Positions 23,536-32,820 of a DNA stretch of 64,000 bases are shown here, piece after piece (position 1 is the stretch's first letter; the number at the start of each line of letters is the position of its first letter). The translations under genes and the position numbers were made by a program. The notes under the pieces are model-generated. The model saw only the letters and a list, made by a program, of their open reading frames with translations. It was not told the origin of the DNA and ran no database searches. Source of the DNA: DATJPR01 sp963811705 (lineage in GTDB: Bacteria; Bacteroidota; Ignavibacteria; UBA10030; UBA6906); contig CAWESL010000015.1 in assembly GCA_963811705.1 (NCBI GenBank), positions 1 to 64,000 on the forward strand, in the 5' to 3' direction.

Positions 23536-24456
23536 ATGAGTAAGACAGAGACACCACTCACGGGGTTCTCGGACGGCATCGCAACGCTCGTCGCCGGAGT
23601 GAGCCCGTCCGTGGTCGCAGTGCAGGCGCGTCGTTCGTTCTATTCCAGCGGAGTGCTCTGGAAAGACGGTGTCGTCGTTTCGTCCGCCCACACGATCCGC
23701 AGAGAGGAAGACATCGGTCTGACGTTGGCCGATGGCATCACCGCGAAAGGGAAACTTGTGGGGAAAGACCCCGGGACGGATCTCGCCGTCCTTTCCTTTG
23801 AGCCGGCCACGGGGCCTGCCGTGGACAATGCAGGAAACGACGGCGTCCGCATCGGCGACGTCGCACTGATCGTCGGTCGCTCTCCGAATAGCGGCCCCAA
23901 TGCCAGTTTCGGAATCGTGAGCGCGGTCTCGGGACCGTGGCGAACCTGGAGAGGAGGCCAGCTTGACCGGTACATCAGGCTGGACGCGACGCTGTTTGCC
24001 GGCTCTTCCGGCGGCGCAGTGCTCGATCAGAACGGGCGGGTCCTTGGCATCGCGACAAACGCCCTGTCCCGTGTCGCGGGTCTTGCCGTGCCCGCTTCGA
24101 CGGTGAATCGCGTGGTGGATGTCATTCTCAAGAAGGGCTCGGTGCCGACGGCGTATCTCGGCGTCGGGCTTCATCCTGTTCCGGTCCCGGAATCGCTTCA
24201 ACAAAAACTTTCGATCACGAACACGCAGGGGCTGATGATTCTCGCGGTCGACAGCGGCGGACCCGCCGAGTCGGCAGGGATCCTGATCGGCGACATCGTG
24301 ATTGCCGTGGAAGGCACCGCCATCGACGATATCGATCACGTCCAATCGATTCTCAGCCCGGACAGGATCGGGAAGAACATCCGGTTCCAGATTGTGCGCG
24401 GAGGCGAACTGAAGGAACTCATGGTCACCCCCGGAGAGCGGAGATCGTCGCGATGA
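23536..24456 (+). CDS. HtrA-like trypsin-family serine protease with PDZ domain, apparently cytosolic
   Basis: A 306-residue protease. AAGGAG lies nine bases before ATG 23536. There is no signal peptide or membrane anchor, which is odd because HtrA/DegP proteins normally act in the periplasm. The protease domain carries the full triad: His52 in VSSAHT, Asp82 in GTDLAVL, Ser158 in GSSGGAV. A PDZ domain occupies about residues 210-300 (YLGVGLHPVPVP, GLMILAVDSGGPAESAGILIGDIVIAVEG). The stop overlaps the start of a decayed second protease, and a LuxR-type regulator follows. Such protease/protease/regulator rows appear familiar from other bacteria but I cannot name a function. It may degrade the regulator or a cytosolic partner. 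Confidence 0.82.
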   Translation: MSKTETPLTGFSDGIATLVAGVSPSVVAVQARRSFYSSGVLWKDGVVVSSAHTIRREEDIGLTLADGITAKGKLVGKDPGTDLAVLSFEPATGPAVDNAGNDGVRIGDVALIVGRSPNSGPNASFGIVSAVSGPWRTWRGGQLDRYIRLDATLFAGSSGGAVLDQNGRVLGIATNALSRVAGLAVPASTVNRVVDVILKKGSVPTAYLGVGLHPVPVPESLQQKLSITNTQGLMILAVDSGGPAESAGILIGDIVIAVEGTAIDDIDHVQSILSPDRIGKNIRFQIVRGGELKELMVTPGERRSSR

Positions 24457-24863
24457 TTGCCCATGAAGGGTTCGTCGTTCCTGCGTCAAAGGTCCAGGTG
24501 CAATTGTGGAAAGGACAGATACGCGAAGGGCGTGTGGTCGCAAGCGGAGGCGGGATCGATCCCGCGCTCCTTACGGTTTCTCCGGGAGAATTCGTCATCG
24601 CCGCCGGGAACCCTTTCGGGTTTATGGGTGCTGTAACTACGGGGGCGGTCACGCGCATCGGTTCCGTCCGGGGCCTGGGTGATACCGCGTATGTCCAGAC
24701 CGCAATCCGGTTGGCACCGGGGAACTCCGGCGGTCCGCTCGCCAATACAGCGGGGGAAATCAACGGAGGGTGATCGGGTGATAACAATGCAGTTCGTCAG
24801 AGGGGACCGAAGCCACAGGCGCAGCGTTTCTATCGTGTTGCATTCCCGGCGGAACCGGGCGGC
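24453..24863 (+). pseudogene. Decayed second HtrA-like protease
   Basis: The first 106 codons (to TGA at 24771) hold pieces of a trypsin-like protease: SKVQVQLWKGQ, VSPGEFVIAAGNPFGFMGA and VQTAIRLAPGNSGGPLA with the catalytic Ser. The segment that should hold the catalytic His (a TNAHV-type motif) is missing, the Asp region is collapsed to GGGIDPALL, and the protein stops right after GGPLANTAGEI before the last strands. Downstream, up to the next gene, no frame continues the family cleanly. Several deletions rather than one shift are needed to explain it, so it looks genuinely inactive. Its ATG still overlaps the intact protease gene (ATGA). Confidence 0.7.
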
Positions 24864-25487
24864 ATGATCCGCGTGCGCATCGATGCCGGGCAGCCGTTCG
24901 CGCGGGCGGCAGTTGCCCGTCTGCTCTCCGGCGACGACAACTTCGACGTCGTCGCCCCTGCCGGCGCCTCTTCGATGGGCCGCATGCCGGAGGGACAATC
25001 GTGGGAACCGGACATCGTCATCGCCGTCGCCGATGCGGAGAACGATTGGGAGTCGGTGATGGACCACGCAGGAGCGGCCGAGGTGTTGCTTCTTGTTGAC
25101 GACCCGTCGGCGCAGGACTGGGACGAAGCGATGCGATCCGGCGTGCACGGCGTTCTCCCGCTGGATACCGACCACGATATGCTGGCCGCGGCGCTCACGG
25201 CACTCTCGCAGGGGCTCAGCGTGTTTCCATCGGTGATTGGCGAGCAGGCCGGTCAGATCAGGAAGGGCTCAACAGCCGATGGCACGGCCGATGCATTGAC
25301 ATCGCGCGAAAACGAAGTGCTCGTGCTTCTGGCCGAGGGACTGCCGAACAAAATCATCGCAGAACGCCTCGGCATCTCCGATCACACGGTCAAATTTCAC
25401 GTGGCCTCGATTCTCGGAAAGCTCGGCGCGGCGAGCAGAACGGAGGCAGTAACAACGGCGATCCGGCAAGGTCTGATCATGATATAG
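24864..25487 (+). CDS. LuxR-type regulator with degenerate receiver domain
   Basis: A 207-residue transcription regulator. The first 120 residues have the size and strand pattern of a response-regulator receiver (MIRVRIDAGQPFARAAVARLL start). However, the phospho-acceptor region reads DIVIAVADAEND instead of an LLD motif, so phosphorylation is doubtful. Residues about 142-205 are a GerE/LuxR helix-turn-helix (TSRENEVLVLLAEGLPNKII, ERLGISDHTVKFHV, SILGKLGA). It follows the two HtrA-type genes on the same strand and probably forms an operon with them. The frame is open upstream to the TGA at 24771 but has no earlier start codon. Confidence 0.82.
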   Translation: MIRVRIDAGQPFARAAVARLLSGDDNFDVVAPAGASSMGRMPEGQSWEPDIVIAVADAENDWESVMDHAGAAEVLLLVDDPSAQDWDEAMRSGVHGVLPLDTDHDMLAAALTALSQGLSVFPSVIGEQAGQIRKGSTADGTADALTSRENEVLVLLAEGLPNKIIAERLGISDHTVKFHVASILGKLGAASRTEAVTTAIRQGLIMI

Positions 25488-25500
25488 CGAAGGGATGCGA

Positions 25501-26907
25501 TCACTTCAGCAAAACCAATGAACGTGTCTCCACCGTCCTGCCCGCTGTCATCCGGCAGTAGTACACTCCGGTCGCCAGATTCCTTCCATCGAATTGCACG
25601 GTGTACGTTCCCGCCGTTTTCACGCCGTCAACAAGAACCTTGACTTCCCTCCCCAGAACGTCATAGACCGCCAGCCGTATCTGACCGGCCGTCAACCCCC
25701 AATCGTTGACCGCATTGATCTTGAATTGGATAACGGTCGACGAATTGAACGGGTTCGGGTAGGATCCCTGGAGAGTGGCATAACGCGGCAGGGTGTCCTG
25801 GGGAACCTCTTCTGCGACGGAGGTGACGACGTACGATTGCTTGAGCGCCCGGATGCGTTGATATGCTTCATCGATCCTGGCGGCCGAAATCGTCCCGGAT
25901 TGAACGCAGGCTTCGATGGTGTCGACCAGCTGACGGCAGAGCGACGCGCCATTGTGAAGGTCGTTGACGTAAAGAAGAATGTCCACGCCGGCATTGATTG
26001 CGTGAACGGCGGTTTCGCCGAACCCGAAGTTGTCGGTGATCGCCTTCATATTATAGAAGTCATCCGAGATCACCACCCCCTGGTATCCGAGGGAGTCGCG
26101 CAGGAGCCCCGTGACGGTATTGCGTGAAAGAGACGAGGGGTAAATGCTGTCGATCCGTGCGTTGAAAAGGTGCCCGACCATGATCATATCGACGCTGTTC
26201 GACGCGAGAAGCATGGAGTAGGGCACGAGCTCCGAATCCGCCCAGGTGTTCGTGATGTCGGGGAGGGTGAGATGAGAATCCGTCCCCGCGCTGCCATGAC
26301 CGGGAAAATGCTTGAAACACGTCGCGAGGTGCCTCGCGTGGAATGCGTCAACGAACCGCTGCACGTGGGACCCGACCGTGACAGGATTCGAGGAGAAACT
26401 CCTTCCGTAGGCGCCGATTGCCGGACTGTTGGGATTGACATTCACGTCGGCCACCGGCGCCAGGTCGACGCTGAAACCCGCATCGGCCATCCATCCCGCC
26501 ATCCGCGCAGCTTGCGCGTAGGTTGAATCGGTCGATCGGAACACCGATCCCGTCTGATACGCCGTGTATGTCCTCGTGTACCCGTTGTTTTGGTTCAGTC
26601 GCGCGACCAGTCCGCCCTCTTCGTCCGTGGAGATCAACGGCGGCGTGAGCGCGTTCGCGTCAATTGATGCGGTCAACTGTTTGATCTGTTGCGGCGAGAG
26701 GCAGTTTCCCCCCATGAGGATCACGCCGCCGAGATTACGGGAAGAGAGATCGGTCTTGATCGTGTCATCCAGCGTCGAGCCGGGGAAACCCAGCATGAGC
26801 ATCTGACCGATCTTGTCGCGCAACGTTTGCGCGTGCAGCCCGACCGTTGCGAGCGAAACGGCGGCGAACAGCACGATAATGGAACGGGAGACGGTCATCA
26901 GGCGCAT
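25501..26907 (-). CDS. GH3 beta-N-acetylhexosaminidase (NagZ-like) with T9SS sorting domain
   Basis: A 468-residue exported enzyme expected to remove terminal beta-GlcNAc. The ATG at 26907 begins a signal peptide ending near residue 26 (alternatives at 26898 and 27000). The GH3 barrel has STDEEGG near 93-99 and KHFPGHG at 199-205. The NagZ-type catalytic dyad loop GTDSH follows (Asp210, His212), with nucleophile Asp282 in VVISDDFYNMKAI. The second GH3 sandwich domain is absent, as in NagZ. The final 80 residues are a sorting domain (SYPNPFNSSTVIQF, VYDVLGREVKVLV, ATGVYYCRMTAG) with an insertion (NAVNDWGLTAGQ). NagZ is normally cytosolic, so a T9SS-exported version suggests chitin-oligomer digestion at the surface. 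Confidence 0.9.
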   Translation of the reverse strand: MRLMTVSRSIIVLFAAVSLATVGLHAQTLRDKIGQMLMLGFPGSTLDDTIKTDLSSRNLGGVILMGGNCLSPQQIKQLTASIDANALTPPLISTDEEGGLVARLNQNNGYTRTYTAYQTGSVFRSTDSTYAQAARMAGWMADAGFSVDLAPVADVNVNPNSPAIGAYGRSFSSNPVTVGSHVQRFVDAFHARHLATCFKHFPGHGSAGTDSHLTLPDITNTWADSELVPYSMLLASNSVDMIMVGHLFNARIDSIYPSSLSRNTVTGLLRDSLGYQGVVISDDFYNMKAITDNFGFGETAVHAINAGVDILLYVNDLHNGASLCRQLVDTIEACVQSGTISAARIDEAYQRIRALKQSYVVTSVAEEVPQDTLPRYATLQGSYPNPFNSSTVIQFKINAVNDWGLTAGQIRLAVYDVLGREVKVLVDGVKTAGTYTVQFDGRNLATGVYYCRMTAGRTVETRSLVLLK

Positions 26908-27066
26908 TGGGAATCCGGGATGCAGAAAAGGAATGAACGGTGGGGAAGGATACTCCAACATACGAAGGATGCCGGTCGGAATCAATTTCAGGATTCGCAC
27001 CGGAACATTTCGTACCTTTCACCGGTCTCTCTTCCGCGAATCCCTCACTCATGTGACAACACGACC

Positions 27067-29130
27067 ATGCAATCCCGTCGACTCTTTCCTGCGGCTGCAA
27101 TGTTTTGCGCATTAACCGGCATGATGAACGGCCAAACGCTTCTCTCGCGCCCTCCGGCGATCCCGTTGATCGCCACGGATCCGTACTTCAGCATCTGGTC
27201 GTTCTCCGATCATCCCGGAAATGACTACACGCGTCATTGGACCGGCAAGACCATGTCGGTCTGTTCGATGGTGCGGATCGATGGGGCAGGATACCGGCTG
27301 GTCGGGAAGAACGTAGAATCCCTTCCCGTGCTTCCGCTCGTCTCAACCGCGCTCTCGCCGACGCAAACGGTGTACCGGTTCGAGGGCGCCGGGGTCGCGG
27401 TGGTCATGACGTTCACTGTGCCGCTCCTGCCCGACTCGCTGGACCTGCTCTCAAGTTCGGTCGGCTACGTCACCGTGTCGGCGTCGTCGATTGATTCCCG
27501 TACGCACCGTGTCGAGTTGTATATCGATCACTCTGCGGAGCTCTGCCTCGATAACCCGGGGCAAAGCGTTGCCTGGGGGAGGGTGCAGATCGAAGGGCTC
27601 GATGTCCTTCAGATGGGATCACAGGAGCAGCCGGTGCTCAAAAAGAAAGGCGATGACCTCCGGATCGACTGGGGGCACATTTGCTTCGTCTCGGGGAAAG
27701 ACCAGAACGCCCTGAGTTGCATAACGTCTGCAGACAACGCGCGGCAGGCGTTTCTTCAGCGCGGCACGCTCCCGGCCTCGGACGATCTGAACATGCCCCG
27801 TGCGGGAAATGACGATTGGCCGGTCTCGGCGTTCGTCTTCGATCTCGGCCCCGTCGAGAAATCGTCGAAGCAGGTCTTCGTCATGCTCGCGTACGACGAC
27901 GGCTACGCCATCGAGTTTTTTCATCGCGCGCTGCCGTCGTACTGGAGACGCGATGGGGAGGCCATGAGTGAACGTCTCCGCGCCATGGCTGCGGCGCACG
28001 ACCGGCTTCTCGCTTCCTGTGACGCGTTCGATCGCCGGTTGACAACGGCTCTGACAGCACAGGGCGGACCGGAGTACGCCGCGATATGCGCCCTTGCCTA
28101 TCGTCAGGTGTTCGCCGCGCACAAGCTTGTCGCCGATATCGATGGAACGCCGATGCTCTTTCCGAAGGAGAATTTCAGCAACGGCTGCATCAGCACCGTC
28201 GACGTGATCTATCCTTCCGCCCCGTTCTTCCTCTACTTCAATCCCGCGTTGCTCAAGGCGTTGCTTACGCCGGTCTTCCGGTATGCCGAGATGCCGCGGT
28301 GGAAATTTCCGTTTGCGCCGCACGATCTCGGCACGTATCCCAAGGCGAATGGTCAGGTCTACGGCGGCGGGGAAAAGGATGAATCGGATCAGATGCCCGT
28401 GGAAGAGTCGGGAAACATGCTGATCCTGACGTATGCCTTCTGTCGGGAGGAGAAAAGCCCGGCGTTCGCCCTCAAGCACTGGGAATGTCTCTCGAAGTGG
28501 GCCCGCTATCTGGAAGCGAAAGGCCTCGATCCGGAGAACCAGCTCTGCACCGATGATTTCACCGGGCACCTCGCGCACAATACGAATCTGTCGATCAAGG
28601 CGATTGTCGGACTCGGATGCTACGGCAGGCTCTGTGCTATGGTCGGAAAACCGGACGAGGCAAAACGGTATCACACGATCGCCCGGAATTTTGCCGCGCA
28701 ATGGGAATCGATGGCGAGCGACGGCGATCACTACCGGCTTGCCTTCGACCGGCCGGGAACATGGAGCATGAAGTACAACCTGGTCTGGGATACGCTTCTG
28801 GACCTCGGGCTCTTTCCTTCCGACGTGCGCACCAGGGAGCTTGCCTATTATCGCAGCAAGATGAATACCTACGGCCTGCCGCTCGATAACCGCGCAGACT
28901 TCACAAAACCCGAGTGGATGATCTGGACGGCCACGATGGCGAAAGACCGTGAAGAGTTTGTGTCGTACGTTCGTCCCATCGTCGCATACCTGAACGCGAC
29001 ACCGGACCGGGTACCGTTTTCCGACTGGTACGAAACGAAAACTGCCCGGAAGGATGCGTTTCAGGCGAGAAGTGTCCTTGGCGGGCTTTTCATCAAGATG
29101 CTCGAGAAAAGCGGAAGCACCCCGAGGTGA
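27067..29130 (+). CDS. Secreted glutaminase-like protein (DUF4964/DUF5127/DUF4965/DUF1793 architecture)
   Basis: A 687-residue exported protein. Signal peptide about residues 1-22, then RPPAIPLIATDPYFSIWSFSD, the typical start of the family annotated from fungal glutaminase GtaA and many Bacteroidota proteins. Further typical pieces are YVTVSASSIDSRTHRVELYI, KENFSNGCISTVDVIYPSAP near the middle, DLGTYPKANGQVYGGGEKDE, and DDFTGHLAHNTNLSIKAIVG toward the end, in an alpha/alpha-toroid. Whether it is a glutaminase or an unrecognised glycoside hydrolase is not settled by sequence. Its place beside glycosidases favours carbohydrate work. The start codon lacks a strong ribosome site, and an open frame extends farther upstream without coding character. 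It is divergent from the GH3 gene. Confidence 0.75.
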   Translation: MQSRRLFPAAAMFCALTGMMNGQTLLSRPPAIPLIATDPYFSIWSFSDHPGNDYTRHWTGKTMSVCSMVRIDGAGYRLVGKNVESLPVLPLVSTALSPTQTVYRFEGAGVAVVMTFTVPLLPDSLDLLSSSVGYVTVSASSIDSRTHRVELYIDHSAELCLDNPGQSVAWGRVQIEGLDVLQMGSQEQPVLKKKGDDLRIDWGHICFVSGKDQNALSCITSADNARQAFLQRGTLPASDDLNMPRAGNDDWPVSAFVFDLGPVEKSSKQVFVMLAYDDGYAIEFFHRALPSYWRRDGEAMSERLRAMAAAHDRLLASCDAFDRRLTTALTAQGGPEYAAICALAYRQVFAAHKLVADIDGTPMLFPKENFSNGCISTVDVIYPSAPFFLYFNPALLKALLTPVFRYAEMPRWKFPFAPHDLGTYPKANGQVYGGGEKDESDQMPVEESGNMLILTYAFCREEKSPAFALKHWECLSKWARYLEAKGLDPENQLCTDDFTGHLAHNTNLSIKAIVGLGCYGRLCAMVGKPDEAKRYHTIARNFAAQWESMASDGDHYRLAFDRPGTWSMKYNLVWDTLLDLGLFPSDVRTRELAYYRSKMNTYGLPLDNRADFTKPEWMIWTATMAKDREEFVSYVRPIVAYLNATPDRVPFSDWYETKTARKDAFQARSVLGGLFIKMLEKSGSTPR

Positions 29131-29214
29131 CGCCCGGCGTCCCTTCTTCGTGGCCGGTTGATAAGTTCTTACCGGCTTTGTATCATTGCAGAAAGGTGAT
29201 TCACGCCGCCACCC

Positions 29215-32200
29215 ATGACCCGACCCCTCCGGCGCCTGCGCCGGCTCATACCTCTTAAGGCTCTCGGACTGGCCTTTGTGTTCGGCCTCTTCGCAGTTAC
29301 CGTGATCGCGGTCGGGCTGACCCTCCATATCCCGACGACGCCGATTACGACGGACGTCGGCGGCGTCTTCGCCACGATGGGTTCGGCACTGACCGGTCCG
29401 GTGGGAGGCTCGTTGATCGGCCTCATGACCGGCCTGATGGAGCCGAATCCCGAGCTGCGGTTGTTTGTCACGATCGACAAGATCCTGGCCGGGATATGGA
29501 TGGGGTCGCTGTACTGGATCGTCCTGCGGAGGTTCCGCGGATCCAGCGTCCGCTTCTTTGTTGCATGGGTCGTCCTCGTGTTCGGGTATTACTATGTCGC
29601 CCGGATCCCCGCCTTCATCGGCCTCAAGTTTTTCTTTCCCGCCTCGTTCCATACGCTCGCAGGGGGGGATCCGCTCGTCCCGGATACTCTCGCCGCGGTG
29701 GATTCGGCCTTGTTCGAAGAAGCGTTGATCGTCGCGCTCATCAGCGGGATCGCTCTTACGGTGTTCCCTTCGGCGATTCGCATGCCGGTGTGGCGATCCG
29801 CGCTGGACTACAAGCGGTATCTCGACCTCCGTCCCCGTCCGCCGGCCGGATCGAAATTTCCGCGGTCCCTCTCGATTCGTCTCTCGATCTGGCTGTTGCT
29901 CCTTTCCCTTCTCCCGGTGATGGTGTTGAGCGTCTTCGTCTGGGACGATGTTACCCGGCTCGTGTATCAACAGGCGGCCGGGACGGACGGGATGCTCGCC
30001 GCCGACCTTTCGGCAATGGTGGCCGGCGCGCCACCGCACAACATGCCGGGAATGCTCAGGCCGTTTATCGGACAGGGCGGACGCACGATCTGGTTTGTCG
30101 ATGCCGCCGGAACGATCCGGTATCACCCCGATTCCACGCTCATCGGGCAGTCGGCGTTTCAATTCCTTGATTCGTCGATCGTCAGACAAGTGATGGGCGC
30201 GGAAAGCGGATCTGCGCTCGACGGCCGCGCCGACGCCGCCATCGGGTTTCACCGCATCGGGGACAGCGGATGGACTCTGGTCGTCGTCGACCCGAGCCGC
30301 ATTCTGGATCTGTCGCTGCATGCGTTTCACCGGAGCTCCTATCTCCGGCTCGGCGCGAGCATGGTGCTCATCAGCATCATCGGCGGGGTCATCATGCTGA
30401 TCCTTGTCGAAATGCCGATGAAACGGCTTACAAAAGTCACGACGCAAATCGGGAAGGGTAATCTCTCGGTCAAGGTGCGCGAATCGGATCTCGACGATGA
30501 GATCGCCGTCCTGGGGAACCGGTTCAATGCCATGGTCAAGAACCTCCGTTCATTGCGGGACGGCTTGGAGAGTGAAATCGGATTCCGGCGGGGTGTCGAA
30601 ACCCGCCTCCGGGAGAGCGAGGGAAAATACCGGACGATCATTGAACAGTCGTCCGAAGGCATCATCCTCGTCGACTCCGATGGCACGGTGATCGAATGCA
30701 ACCGCGCGAGCGAGAAAATTCTCGGCATCCCGCGGTCCGATCTGGTCGGGAAGAGGACCTGGGAGATTTTCCGGCAACTGAACGCAGCAGCCGGCAAAGA
30801 CGAGAACAGCGTTAACATGTTCCGCGACGCCACCCTCGAAATGACGCAGGGCGAGTCCGCCCGGTACGAAGGCGCGTCGGAGATCGCGTTCGAACGGTCC
30901 GATGGGAAAACGATGGTGCTCCAGCAGACCATCTTCCCGATCCGGCGTGAAGGGGGCAACCGCATCGGCGTCATTCTTCAGGATATCACCGGCCGGAAGG
31001 AGAATGAAGAGGCGGTCCGGAGATCGGAGGAAAAGTTCTCCCGGGTGTTCCACACCACGCCGGATTCCATCACGATCACGCGACTCTCCGACGGTAAATA
31101 TATCGACATCAATGAAGGATTCACCGCCATTACGGGATTCAGTCGGGAGGAGGTGATCGGAAGAACCTCGCGGGAACTGAAGGTCTGGGTCGACGACTCC
31201 GACCGCCAGAGGCTTGTCTCTGCGCTACGACAGACGGGAGAAGTCGCCGGTCTCGACGGCAGATTCAGGATGAAGGATGGCTCGGCGGTCTTTGCCCTGT
31301 TGTCGGCGAGGATCATCTCCCTTGACGGGGAAGACTGCCTTCTCCTGATCGCCCGGGATGTCACCGAGCGACGCAAAGCGGAAGAAGCGCTGCGCGAAAG
31401 TGAAGAGCGGTTCCGGAGCGTCTTCGAACACGCCGCCGTGGGGATTTGTTATGCTTCACTCGAAGGGAAACTTCTGCGCGTCAATCATGCCTTGTGCAAA
31501 ATCACCGGTTACGGCGACTCCGAACTCGCCGGAATGAGTCTGGCCGACTTCTCTGCAGGCGAAGAGTCGGCCGGGGATCTCGAACGCGTGGTGTCCGTCC
31601 TGCGTGACGGTATTCCAAGTTTCACGATGACACAACAGTACTTGCACAAATCGGGCCGTGCCATCTGGGTGAACGTGACGATGTCGCTGATTCGTGACAC
31701 GACCGGCAAGCCTCTGTCGTTTATCGGCATCCTTGAAAATATCACCGAACGAAAGAAGGCGGAAGAGGAGATCGAACGCTCGCTCCGCGAAAAGGAACTG
31801 CTCCTGAAGGAGATCCATCACCGGGTCAAGAACAATCTGCAGATCATCTCCAGCTTGCTGAATTTGCAGTCGGAGGCGATCCGGGATTCGGAAGACCGCT
31901 CGCTGTTCCGGGACAGCCAGGACCGGATCCGTACGATGGCGCTCATCCATGAAAAGCTCTACCAGACAGACGACTTCTCCCACGTGGACTTTCAGGAGTA
32001 TCTGAAAAGTCTGTTGTCGTCCCTGTTCCGTTCGTACCGGCTCCCGCTGGTGACATGCGAGGAACAGATTGAAGACATCCGTTTAAACATCGACGCAGCC
32101 ATTCCCTGCGGACTGATTGTCAACGAATTGGTGACCAATGCATTGAAGCACGCTTTTCCGGAAGGGCAGAAAGGGCAGGTGCGAGTCTCGTTCTTCCGGG

Positions 32201-32415
32201 ACAACGGCGGACAACTCGTGCTGGAAGTCAGCGACAACGGGGTGGGAATGCGGCCGATGCAGGAACGGGAGAGGAAGGATCAACTCGGTCTCGAGCTTGT
32301 CTCCATTCTGACGAAACAAATCGGAGGGCAACTTGCCATCCGACACGAAGAGGGGACAACGTTTCAGATTTCGTTCTCCCAGGACGAACCTGATCCCTCG
32401 CAAAACCCCGGTTAG
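29215..32415 (+). CDS. Membrane PAS histidine kinase (HisKA_2 type)
   Basis: A 1066-residue sensor kinase. Residues about 1-200 are a hydrophobic domain of roughly six helices (PITTDVGGVFATMGSALTGP, then GSLIGLMTGLMEP) that resembles a small-solute-binding membrane component more than a normal anchor. A helix near 220-245, an extracytoplasmic segment of about 130 residues, and a helix near 380-400 lead to a HAMP domain. Three PAS domains follow (about 465-590, 600-720, 725-850; ITERKKAEEEIERSL closes the last). Residues from 860 hold HisKA_2 with phospho-acceptor EIHHRVKNNLQIISSLLNLQ (His near 869), then HATPase_c (VNELVTNALKH, VSDNGVGM). No response regulator gene is adjacent, so it is an orphan here. 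Ligand unknown. Confidence 0.88.
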   Translation: MTRPLRRLRRLIPLKALGLAFVFGLFAVTVIAVGLTLHIPTTPITTDVGGVFATMGSALTGPVGGSLIGLMTGLMEPNPELRLFVTIDKILAGIWMGSLYWIVLRRFRGSSVRFFVAWVVLVFGYYYVARIPAFIGLKFFFPASFHTLAGGDPLVPDTLAAVDSALFEEALIVALISGIALTVFPSAIRMPVWRSALDYKRYLDLRPRPPAGSKFPRSLSIRLSIWLLLLSLLPVMVLSVFVWDDVTRLVYQQAAGTDGMLAADLSAMVAGAPPHNMPGMLRPFIGQGGRTIWFVDAAGTIRYHPDSTLIGQSAFQFLDSSIVRQVMGAESGSALDGRADAAIGFHRIGDSGWTLVVVDPSRILDLSLHAFHRSSYLRLGASMVLISIIGGVIMLILVEMPMKRLTKVTTQIGKGNLSVKVRESDLDDEIAVLGNRFNAMVKNLRSLRDGLESEIGFRRGVETRLRESEGKYRTIIEQSSEGIILVDSDGTVIECNRASEKILGIPRSDLVGKRTWEIFRQLNAAAGKDENSVNMFRDATLEMTQGESARYEGASEIAFERSDGKTMVLQQTIFPIRREGGNRIGVILQDITGRKENEEAVRRSEEKFSRVFHTTPDSITITRLSDGKYIDINEGFTAITGFSREEVIGRTSRELKVWVDDSDRQRLVSALRQTGEVAGLDGRFRMKDGSAVFALLSARIISLDGEDCLLLIARDVTERRKAEEALRESEERFRSVFEHAAVGICYASLEGKLLRVNHALCKITGYGDSELAGMSLADFSAGEESAGDLERVVSVLRDGIPSFTMTQQYLHKSGRAIWVNVTMSLIRDTTGKPLSFIGILENITERKKAEEEIERSLREKELLLKEIHHRVKNNLQIISSLLNLQSEAIRDSEDRSLFRDSQDRIRTMALIHEKLYQTDDFSHVDFQEYLKSLLSSLFRSYRLPLVTCEEQIEDIRLNIDAAIPCGLIVNELVTNALKHAFPEGQKGQVRVSFFRDNGGQLVLEVSDNGVGMRPMQERERKDQLGLELVSILTKQIGGQLAIRHEEGTTFQISFSQDEPDPSQNPG

Positions 32416-32438
32416 AGCCGGGTCCAGCCATCCACCAG

Positions 32439-32820
32439 TCAATGGACGCGATAGGCCTGCGCGGTGATGTATGGAGAAAAAAGTTCCGGTTTGCCCGGGG
32501 GCGCAATCTCGAATCGAATCCCGAGCGTATCGGCGGCGACGACAGTATATGTCAGACGGAATCGCGGCCCTGCCATCGCACTGTCGCTGACAAACACAAT
32601 GCTCTTTGACGGCCCCAGATTCACCCGGTAGCTGATGACATGCCCCTCGTTGTCAAAGTACATTGCTTTCGTCTCGCCAGCGGGATCCGCCTCCCCTTCC
32701 CTGCCATTGGCCCAGCATGAAATCATAATCGCTCCACGGTGAATGACTGCCGTTCGTCTGGGCGAGGCCGGAGGCGGTTCCTATTCCCATAAAGAGACAA
32801 ATCACTGCAAATCGTCGCAT
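32439..32820 (-). CDS. Small secreted protein of unknown function (one frameshift)
   Basis: From the ATG at 32820 (GGAGAG six bases upstream) the frame gives MRRFAVICLFMGIGTASGLA, a clear signal peptide, then SPWSDYDFMLGQWQ. One base too many in the G-rich stretch near 32690 then shifts the frame. The rest reads GEADPAGETKAMYF, FDNEGHVISYRVNLG, FVSDSAMAGPRFRLTYTVV and GIRFEIAPPGKPELF, ending at 32439. With the base removed the protein is about 126 residues. The FMLGQW opening and beta-rich body recall small lipocalin-like or DUF1579-like secreted proteins, but I do not assign it. It is convergent with the histidine kinase gene. Confidence 0.65.

Noticed and set aside
27619..30447. Very long minus-strand open frame (942 codons)
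   Set aside because: It lies antisense to the glutaminase-like and histidine kinase genes, is extremely rich in Arg, Asp and His, and has no domain. GC-rich coding DNA gives such frames by codon bias.
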